A stretch of DNA of 64,000 nucleotides from Amorphophallus konjac (taxonomy: Eukaryota > Streptophyta > Magnoliopsida > Alismatales > Araceae), in contig JAHNEJ010003545.1 of NCBI GenBank assembly GCA_022559845.1, positions 372,001 through 436,000 on the forward strand, written 5' to 3'. A model generated the notes under the pieces. The model worked only from the letters and a program-made list of their open reading frames with translations. It was not told where the DNA came from and did no database searches. Each line of letters opens with the position of its first letter. Positions within the stretch are counted from its first letter, which is position 1. The position numbers and the translations under genes were made by a program. Of this stretch, positions 54,768 through 64,000 are shown in pieces.

Positions 54768-57480
54768 TGTTGTGTGTCCCTGTGGTTTTGATGATGACAA
54801 ACTATGACTCATTTATGAGTCCTTATGCTTTTGATGATGTCATGTAAATATTTTCTTAACTCTGTAGAAGTTCAAGTTTTAATGTTAAGGTTCAAAAAAC
54901 CTGAAGTCCAGATCTCAAAAATATCACAGCCGCGGTATTAAAGGAGTCGACTCTATCCATTGTAGAGTCAACACGGCAATTGGTTTCCAGCAGAATCTTA
55001 TCCAACATTGAGACGGAGTTGACTCCAAGCTTAAGTGGAGTCGACTTCCACGGAAGAAAGAAAGGGGTTCCTTCTCAGCAATATAAAGTGGAGTCGATAG
55101 AATGACTCCTTGGAGTCGACGTAGCAAAGCTAAGCAATAGCAGTTTAAGCTCAAGGCTAGCATCTTCAACAGCATGAGTCCCACCTTGCAGTCAATATAA
55201 TTTCAGTAGACCTCATGCAATAGTAGTGCAACTACAGCAGTAACATCAGCCAATTCTAGTAGAAGTCAGCAATACAAAGGCCAAGCTTAAGGCCATAGTC
55301 GATCGACCAACTTGCTTCCTTTGGTCGACCGAAAGTTCCAGAAAGTTCAGCAACTTCTCTCTGAAGTCCATGCCTTGTTCCTCAGTAGTTCATTGTTTTT
55401 TAACCACAGCAAGCTAGTGGCAGCAATAACATTACAGCAATCTTTCAATCAACATCTTAATATCTAAGCCAGCCGCATTCACATGTCAGCAAGCACAAGC
55501 AAAGTCTTATTCAGAATAGCATCTCAGTAATTCTCAAATTCAATAAACTTCAAAGACTCATGTCAAGAGTTTCTGAATTGAAAGAATCTTCACAAGCTAA
55601 GATCAGCAGACCATGTTAAGGTAGGATTAATCAAGTGTTAAAGAAAATAAAGCTATCTGCAATACAAGTCAACATGTGTTCTACAGGAGGTCGACCTGCC
55701 TAGTCAACCAGTAATAGTCAAGTCCATACTATTTACAGCAAGTCAACTTAGACCTCACCACAAGTTGACTTGTCTATCTTCCAGCAAGCCTGCTTCTCAG
55801 CGAATTAAACCAATCTTCTGAAGCACGTAAGGTGGCTTTTGGAATCATGTGATTCTTCGCATCAATTATTGGTACAACTGTCTGGGACACGTGGCAACCC
55901 TCGAAGCAACCCTCCAGAAGACTCCTTTATGGAGTATGTTCCCTACATTCCACTTGGACCAATCAAAAGGGTCTGATTCATTTTTGTTCTGGAATTCACG
56001 CAAAACTCACCTGGATCGAGCTTCTTCGATGGAATTTGTTGGGCACGGGTTTCCTAACCATACCATCTCGGATATGGAACCTTCCTAAGCAATGGACGAC
56101 CCAGATTAACCTTATCCAAGATCAAGGGATGAGATTCATCTCCAGTTCTATAAATATACAGCAATAGCCTTCGATAGAGGGCTAATCGAGTAGAAGAAGC
56201 AGAGGAATATCCGTGAGCTCGTTCCTATAGTGAGAAGAGAAGAAAAGAGAGTGAGAAGAAAAAAGAAGAATTCGAGTGAGGGCTACTCCAGTTCAAAGGA
56301 AAAAGAGAAAGGAAGAAAGATCTGAAGTGAAGCAAAGCAGAGTACCACAATTGCAGTCATAGTGCTTCCATTGGAAGCTACATCTCTTTCTTTTTTCGTT
56401 CAGAATTTTCTATTGTGTTGTTTTAGTTTAGCTTTCGTTTATTTTCTTTATTATTTTCTTCAAATTCTGTTTGGTCTTTGCCTTGTTGTTCTTGGTGCAC
56501 ACAAGGTGTTTGCACACAGTATATCACTATGTGTGGGTTGTTCTGGGGAAACCAGAATGTGGAGGATTGTTCCTCCGGGTTCCCTCTAAGATTTTGGAGG
56601 AAGAGAGGACTGGATCCTCTGGGTTAGTGAGCAGCTTGGGGCTGTTCACGTTTCCCTCTGTGGCTTTAGAGGAAGGGAGGATTGTTCCTCAGGGGTTCCT
56701 TCTGAGTTTTCAGAAGAAGGGAGGAGTGTGTTCCTCTGGGTTAAGCTGTGGTATCAGCAGTTGTTGCATACTGAGTCTGCGTTCTTGCATTTTCAAGAGA
56801 AGCCTTACTCATTTGAGTAAGGGGTGGACGTAGGTCTGTGGGTAGTAGACCGAACCACCTTAAAATTGATTGTTAAGTGGTTTGAATTGTGTGTCTGATC
56901 CTTATCTTCTATCTCCCTTCACAGGACAGTTTATGGATTGAATGCATTACTGATTTAGTTGACTTGCTACCGTTATTTATAGAAGTTTATGATCATCTCA
57001 GTTCTGCTAGAATTCCACTTGTATATCAAAAGGTGTGCAACAGCACACTTTGCGTAAGGAGAGTCTTAGACTCGAACCTCCGCCTAGTACCAACTGGGTA
57101 ATTAACAGGTTGAGCTGCTTGTTTGATATCTAGTTATATTCCAATACTAATTAGTTTGTTATTTGTTGTAGCTGCAAGGTGTTCGACCCATTGTATGTGG
57201 AAACTCATCAAGCTTGGTTTAGTTCTGTTTAAGCTGCAGCTAGCCTGAGCATTTATATTTCTGTTACTCTACCTTCAGTTTCAGTTTTGGTTTATAATCT
57301 GTTATTTCATAGAGTAGCCATCTGTGTCACAGGTTTACAATAGTGTGTTTAGATCTGTTCATATCTGATCTTCTGTCCTTCTAGCTATCTTCGTGTTAAT
57401 TGGTATAAAACCTTTTATTGGGCATAAGTTCCTAGTTGGATCTATTAACCCCCCCTCTAGATCCATCTGCGCACCCAACA
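54768..57480 (+). repeat. Sirevirus-like solo LTR, plus strand
   Basis: 2713 bp with ends TGTTG...CAACA and a perfect 5-bp target duplication catga (54763-54767 and 57481-57485), no interior. Start (GGTTTTGATGATGACA) matches the sense start of A. TATAAATA at 56149-56156. U3 has repeated GAGTCGACTC, GGTCGACC and GTTGACT words (54944-55760). The R/U5 hairpin shared with A-C is at about 56823-56856. A solo LTR results from recombination between two LTRs. Confidence 0.88.
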
Positions 57481-57485
57481 CATGA

Positions 57486-57807
57486 ACGACTAAAAGAATT
57501 TATTCCGGACCGTAGCATCGCACTTGGAACAAAATTAATGGAATTTAGCCCTTAATGGGCCCAAAATAAATAGTTAAAAGTTACTATTCATTAACGCTCA
57601 CTTTTTCATTGATATCCGGTCATCCGATAGCCTGGAGAACCCCTTCTCATGGCTGGATGAAGGTGATCATTGACTCTAACCCTGGGATGAGCGGCAGGAC
57701 AGTGCAGGGTCAAACAAACACCCGGTGAAGCGATTAGTGCGTTTAGGTGAATAGTAAAATAAGCTTCAAAGCCAAAAGTTGCTGCCGTATCAAGGGCTGA
57801 AGGAAAA
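57486..57807. other. Intergenic remnant between two solo LTRs
   Basis: Resembles 60430-60600 (AATAGTTAAAAGT, ATTAACGCT, ACTTTTTCAT in the same order), so it belongs to the same diverged direct repeat as the T-rich regions. No gene. Confidence 0.45.
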
Positions 57808-59884
57808 TGATGCGGGATGGACACGCGACCTGTGACTCTAGCGCGCGGGTGTTCCTAGTGAGGGATACGTGGGACCGTGCGCGGTTGAGAAACTGACTGA
57901 GTCGGGTAGTCGGCTCTTCCGTGCTCGGATCGAGTCACGGGACGGGTTCACTCACTCACTCTCGTAGCGGTGATAACAAAATGATAACGAGCTAATAATC
58001 CTATCACATGCTCTCTAGCAGCGGCATTCAAAAATATACGAAATCAGCAAATTGCCTACGAGGAGGATGGCGAGTTTACCTCCACGCTCCGGGCGTGGGG
58101 ACGACGATCCCGACCAAGTACGGTAACTCCCGATTAATAATAATTATCAATTAATTATAGAAATTAATTTTACTGCCCACTCCACGCAGGGAGGTAAAGG
58201 GCTGCACAAGTGGTCCCGGGAGGACTGATCTTGGGTTGACGGGTAGCACTTGATCACCCCGTCGGCGTGATTCGGACTGCGCAAGCTGCTGGTTGTGGGG
58301 CCCACGTGTTGGTCGACGGGTCCGAGTGGGCCCGGAGTGGTACCACTATGACGGTGGCTCCTGGAGAGGCGCTCCATGGGACGGTGACACGCTGGTTCGC
58401 CTTGTGGAAGGCGAGTCGGCTCCGATCTTCACTTGTTGGAGTGGCTGCCCACGGATCTGAAGTTCTGTTTTTACAGCGCGCGACCCGGCGAGATCAGCTG
58501 CTGCGATCACTCCTCACGTCGGATCGACGCGAAAGTGGTACCGTTGAAAATCTGACTTGAAGTACTTCGATCTATGGCCAGAGAAAGAATTTTAAATTTC
58601 CCGGAGCTGGCCTTGGTCGAATTTACCAGTTGCTGGTTCACAGAACCAGATCTGGCAGGACAAATTAGAAATTTCCTGAGAACAAGGGTTGACCGAAGGA
58701 AAAACTTCGGATATGGAAGTTGACTCCTTGATGAAAGTTGTAGAGGAAAAAGTAAGGAGGACGGGGATATTTGTTTTGGAATTTCTAGTGGAGTTTTGGT
58801 TGGGGAAACGGATTTTATGACACTGGTGGGTCGGATCTGGACTGCACAGGACAGAGCTGAAATTTGACTGAGTTTTTATTTTTTTGGAAAAGGAAAAGAG
58901 TTCCTAAATTCGAGAAAAAACTTGTGGAGACGTGTTTGGATGGGCAGAATATCCAGTCCAAATTTGGACTCAATCAGAAAAAGGGAAGGGGGTCGAACTA
59001 TGGAAGAACTAGCTCGCTGGAACAGTTGACAGAACATAGACATATCTGGAAGGCTGAAGAACACGAAATTGGAAAAATAGAAAAAGAAGGCTAGAAAATG
59101 TGAAACTTTTTTTGGGAGAGGGTATTTGGGTGGAAAACATACCCTCAAAATTTGAGCTCCAGAAGATCACGAGCTGGGAGCTAAAAATCAGAGAAGGGGG
59201 TTCTTTCCTGATTTGGACAGAACTTCCAGCGATGGCGGCACGAACGGCGGCAGAGCTGAGCGTCGCACTCAGAGAGGTGGTGGTGGAGATGTGTCACACA
59301 TTTGAAGGAGAGCCTTCACAGCTCTAGGGGAGGAGAGAGGGGCACCCTTGGGCCAATTGAGCACAAATGGATTTTTTTCTCACATTAATGCTAAGTAAAT
59401 AACAAAATACATGGTATATATAGAAAGTGTAAAAAGATCTAAACTAACCTCAGATCTAAATTAGGGGAGGGGCAAAAGGGAGAGTTCACATTTAATTCCC
59501 CATGTGTTTTGACTCAATTAAAATAAAAATATAAAACCTATTAAACAAATATAAATGGGGATGGCATCTTGGACTTTAAGGATTGGAATATTGGACTTTT
59601 TAATCCAATTATCCCCTTGAATGGTCAAACCATCTAGAAGCCCACCTTGGACCTTTGACCAGTCCCACATGGGACCTATGGCTTAGGTGGACCAATGGGG
59701 AAAGAGATGAGGGGCCCCCGCTGGACCTACGGGACTTTTACACAAAAATCCAAACATCCTTAAGGAATGACAAATTGGCTTATAAAGCCTTACAATTGCA
59801 AACATACTTCCCATGGATATAAATGCAAACTAAAAGGATACAAATACAAAATGAAAAGTTAGTGCTCGGTGTTGATTCCCATCA
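57808..59884 (-). repeat. Solo LTR related to element D
   Basis: 2077 bp, TGATGCGGGA to GATTCCCATCA, clearly related to the D LTR but diverged along its length and lacking the 50-bp duplication. TATATATA at 59415-59422. Flanks are gaaaa on the left and agaaaa on the right, a target duplication with a one-base offset. Orientation follows from D. Confidence 0.8.
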
Positions 59885-62800
59885 AGAAAAAAGAGGTTGC
59901 CGGATCATGACACCCATGGGTGCCGGATCACCTCTCTTCTTCTTCTTCTTCTTCTTTTTTACCATACATTTGTCTCCTTTCTTTTTCTCTTTTTTGTTCT
60001 GATTTTGATTACATATTTTTTGTTGTTTTGATTTTTAAATATATTTTCCTATATTTATCTATTTACTATTATTATTTATTTTATTATTTTTTGTTGTTTT
60101 GTTATATTTTTGTACATCTCTTTTTATGACTTTTTTATTTCTTCTTTTCTTTTCTTTAATTTATTATTATTATTATTATTATTATGTTTTCATTTTATTT
60201 ATCAGTCCATGATTTCTGTAAAATTCTAGTAGCACCTCCCCTAGACCCGAGGCATTTTGGGGCCACGGAGAGTCCGAGATGGTCCTTTAATCAACTGAAT
60301 GCACAAAGATCGGCAACATCTGCAGTCATCCGCGGCACCAAATCCCCGAGGGCCAACCTGCTAAGGGATCAGAACTGTCCGGATACTCTAAATGAAGCTA
60401 AGAAGCATGGGGTTGTGATTCAATCAAAGAAAATCAAATTTTATCCTTATTGGGTCCAAAATGAATAGTTAAAAGTCACTATTTATTAACGCTAACTTTT
60501 TCATGGATAACCGACTATCTGGTAGTGGGGAGAGCCTCTCCTCGTGACAGGACATAAGGGGTTACTAGCTTCATGTTTTGGATGGGTTAGACCGGCGAGA
60601 CAGTGGCAAAAGCAATAAAAAAAGATTTTTAAGATGCTGTCGGATCACTTGTAGAAGAATAAATTAATGTTCAGTTTTATTGTGTGGCAAATGAACTGGG
60701 TGTCGATTCACTTGCTAAAAGGGGCTTCCGTGTCAAATGGTAACATAAAAGAAGAGAAGGAGGTGTCGATTCACTTCATAGAAGAATAAATAGGGTACAT
60801 TTATGGCGCCATATCATTCAATAGTAGAGGAAAAGGGGAAGCAATAGGGGTGCCACCGGATCACTTTCTAAAGGGGAAAGAACAGAGTATCATAATTCTA
60901 CTTGTAAATCAAACTGTGAAGAGCCAACAAGGAAGATGACTGTTATGGGCTGCAAGGCCCAGATTCCTGGCAACGTTTCCCTTCCCACTGATGGGTTGCA
61001 GAGGGGGAGAAAAGGGCCCTTTGCCCCTCTGTAGGTGACCCTTGGAATGAGTCCATAGAACATGGAAAACAACCTATATGCTCTCAAGAATCTTGACAAA
61101 TGGGAAGAAGAGGAGATCCAAGCATTCTGCAGCTCGGAGTCATGCTCACCATTCACAGCAAACTCCAAATGCAGACACTTGCAGGGGGATTTCATGATCG
61201 CTCGGACACACATGCTTGAAACCTCATGTCAGATGTGATTGATATACATAGTAAGAGAGGGAGGATAAGACATTCATTGCAACATAAGGAAATGCACACA
61301 GACATCTACATTAATACATAAAACAACATAAGATTGCCAAAACTTTTCATTGCAGAAAAGTGAATAAAGAATGTAGCCCTTGTCGGGAATAAACCGCTAT
61401 TGAGACCCACCTACGGGATATCGCCTGAGTGCTCTTTCTTTTTTTCCTTTCCTTCCTCCCCTTCTTCTTCTCCAGATGCCCTTTCACTCTCTCCCTTGAT
61501 GAGCTTTTGTTCTCTCGTGCTCCCCTCTCTCTTCTTCTGTGTTTTTTTTTTGTTCTCTCCCCCGATGGACTCTTATTATCTCATGCTCACATCCCCCCTG
61601 TCGAACAAGAAGCCTCACTCTGTTAGTCATAGAAGCTCTCCCCTTCCCCTCCCTATCTCTTTTTATTCACGGATTGCTCCCCTTTTATAGGGGTTACATA
61701 GAGTGAAATGGCACCACTAGTGAACCGACAGTGTGAGTTCACATGGAATGTACGAAGGTGATCTTGCACCATCCTTGGCATCATTGAGCGCCTGGAGTCA
61801 TGCCGGATGAAGGGTGAACCTGCCGGTTCAGGGGGCTGCCATTTGAGGTGGGCTATTGTTTAAGGTGGTGCCGTGAAAGGGGAGCTGCCGTTTGATGGTG
61901 CTATCGTTCGAGGTGGCGCCGCAAAAGGGGAGCTGCCGTTTGAGGGTGATGTCGTTCAAGGTGTGCAAGGACTACCGTTTGAGCTGTGAAGGGGGCTGCC
62001 ATTTCAGGGGCCCGAAGAGAGAGGGTGTCATTTCAAGGCTTTTAGATAGCTCCAAACACCGGACTATGGTGTTTTCAAGCCGTTGGGGATTGTCCGACTT
62101 GGTTCCTCCCAAGTGGGGCTTTCAAAAGTATTTTTGTCATCATTTTGGGTTAATTTCTTTTAATTCTACCCTCATTCATCTCGACAAGGCTAATTGCTCT
62201 CAATGTCAAAGTTTAGGAGTCAAAAAATGTCCCCCACCTACAGGTGGCGCAAATGAGGGACGAATGAGGAGGGATGCAAGTGTAGCCTCCCTTTCCCCTT
62301 ACTACATTTTTTTATTCTATCATCATTTTGTCTAGAAGGAGTTCAGGAGTTTGCGATGACCTAGGCCTGAGAAGTGATAGGAGTCATCATGGTTGAGGGA
62401 AGGGCACACTTGCAAAAGTCCAGGGTAGCCAGACTTCAAGCACAAGAGGAGCAGCTGGCTGAGACGACGAGCCTTCTCTTTGGCAGGCATATTTCTCTTT
62501 TGATGAGATTTTTGAGGGCCTATGACACTCTAGGCCATGTGCCTTTTCTTTCACTTTTCTTTTTTTCTTTTCGTCCCTTCTTTTTTTTCTCTTTTGCAGC
62601 CAATGTACGGTTGAGATATTCCTCGAAGTTCATGTAGTACAAATTCTAAGAAATGAAAGTAAGCTCTCTAGAGATTTGCCATAGAATTGTGTGAAAATGA
62701 CCCCCACCCCTTTTTTTTTGCAATGAATGACCAGAGTGGGAGTACAAGAAAGCGCTCACCCCTTCAATGAAGAGATGAGGGGATCACTCCACCATACCCA

Positions 62801-62974
62801 CCATAGAGGCCACAAGGCAGCTCCAAAAGATAGTATGATAAGGGTAGATTTGGGAAGAGAGCTCCAAAAAAGGGGGGTTTATTCACTAGCGTGGGTGTGA
62901 AGCCACTTGAAATGGCTTATTTAATAATAGGGAAGGCGATCTATTTATTGACTGTAACTAAAAAATAGTGGGGT
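59885..62974. other. Intergenic repeats without recognisable genes
   Basis: T-rich tract at 59930-60190 with (TTA)n near 60170; diverged copy of the 54110 and 57490 sequences at 60225-60600; about four copies of a word like GGATCACTT or GATTCACTT with TAGAAGAATAAAT at 60636-60870; a T and C-rich stretch at 61430-61680; a minisatellite with GCTGCCGTTTGA and GGTGGCGCCG at about 61815-62010. Short open frames here have no recognisable domain. Confidence 0.45.
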
Positions 62975-64000
62975 CATTGGCGTAGACAAGTTGCCTGGCG
63001 CCAATGCCGATCAAATGGAAAAGGATTTATTCATCGATCTAGACTGAATGTCTAGGTCAGAGGTAGTGTATAGATCGGCTTGGACGAGACGTCAGGTGCC
63101 AGAGCAGTTTGATCATCGGCATGATGTCAATGCCAAAGCAAGGAACATTGTTTGTTCATTGGTAAAGATGAAAGGTCTAAACCAAAGATGATGCATTCAT
63201 TGGCTTGAACATAAAGTCATATGCCAAAGTAGTTTGTTTTTTAGCGTGGGGTTAACGCCAAACAAGGAAAGTGGTTTATTCATTGGTAAAGATGAAAGGT
63301 CTAAACCAAAGGTAGTGTATTCATCGACTTGGACACAAAGTCGTATGCCAAAGTAGTTTGTTCATTGGCATGGGGTTAACACCAAAGTAAGGAGAGTGGT
63401 TTGTTCATTAGTAAAGACAGAAGGTGTAAACCAAAAATAGTGTATTCATCAGCTCAAACATAAAGTCGTATGCCGAAGTAGTTTGTTCATTGGCGTGGGG
63501 TTAATGCCAAAGCAAAGGGGAATAGTTTATTCATTGGTAAAGACATGAGGTTTAAACCAAAGGTAGTGTATTCATCGGCTTGGACAAGAAGTCAGGCACT
63601 GAAGCTGTTTGTTCATTGGCGTAGGGTTATCGCCAAAGCAAGGAGAGAGGTTTGTTCATCGGTATAGACAAAATGTCTACACCAAAGGTAGTGTGTATTC
63701 ATCAGCTCAGACACAAAGTCGTACGCTGAAGTTGTTTGTTCATTGGCGTGGGGTTAACGCCAAAGAAAGGGGAAATGGTTTATTCATTAGTAATGACGGA
63801 AGGTATAAACCAAAAGTAGTGTTTATTCATCAGCTCGGACACGAAGTCATATGCTGAAGCAGTTTGTTCATTGGTATAGAGTTAATGCCAAAGAAAAGAG
63901 AATAGTTTGTTCAATGGCTTAGATAGAAGGTCTAGGCCGAGGGTGGTATAATCACCGGCTTTAGATAAAGTGTCTGATGCCAAAATGGTTTGATCATTGG
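62975..64000. repeat. Tandem hairpin array (about 125-bp unit of three 41-bp subunits)
   Basis: GTTTGTTCATTGGC...GCCAAAG recurs about every 125 bp (unit landmarks near 63250, 63375, 63500, 63627, 63752 and 63880). Each unit has three subunits of about 41 bp, each with TTCAT, a short inverted repeat and AAAG or GAAG. The array leaves the window on the right. Confidence 0.8.

Noticed and set aside
60890..61213. ATG-started minus-strand ORF of 107 codons
   Set aside because: No domain recognised, no neighbours or conserved copy in the window; length is within chance. Could be a gene remnant, but I cannot support it.
62374..62637. Plus-strand ORF of 87 codons with HLQKSRVARLQAQEEQL
   Set aside because: The first half is helix-like, but the second half is a Phe-rich translation of a T-rich tract; no support as a gene.

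Overview
The window is nuclear DNA of a flowering plant: I see no intact host gene, only retrotransposons nested in one another, with plant-type Ty1/copia (Sirevirus-like), Ty3/gypsy (Tat-like) and L1-type LINE proteins. I could not name the species. Element names used here (A, B, C, D and so on) are mine.

Layout. 1-12574: element A, a Sirevirus-like copia element on the minus strand. Its 3' LTR is cut by the window edge, and it carries gag, pol and an extra ORF3 between pol and the 3' LTR. A sits inside the gag of a Tat-like gypsy element whose 5' LTR is 13813-15588. 15858-34257: a plus-strand LINE (ORF1, then EN-RT-RNase H ORF2), split inside ORF2 by element B (19787-32283, minus strand, copia, TSD ggaac). 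35347-53682: element C (minus strand, TSD gcatg), a gag-only Sirevirus derivative with LTRs of about 3.3 kb; its 5' LTR is split by element D (46623-52963, TSD ctttg), a small non-autonomous LTR element with one unrecognised ORF. 54768-57480: a plus-strand Sirevirus-like solo LTR (TSD catga). 57808-59884: a solo LTR related to D. 59885-64000: intergenic repeats ending in a tandem array of short hairpin units that runs out of the window.

How it fits together. A, B and C share an initiator-Met-tRNA primer site, a purine tract of one sequence type, a gag stop codon at one fixed place just before protease, and a noncoding block of about 285 bp between the end of coding sequence and the 3' LTR. 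Each LTR family carries its own array of short, often palindromic motifs upstream of its TATA box: TGCGTTGACGCA in A, AAGTCTATACA in B and C, GAGTCGACTC in the solo LTR, and TGGCG...CGCCA hairpins in the gypsy LTR. A and B keep most of pol but with stops, and A also with frameshifts; C and D have no pol and would need proteins from other elements.

The points I find most interesting are the fixed gag stop, the shared 285-bp block, the U3 motif arrays (one of which also appears inside gag of A), ORF3 of A, the six-knuckle gag-only element C, the unknown protein of D, and the hairpin satellite at the right end. All copy numbers and comparisons were made by eye.
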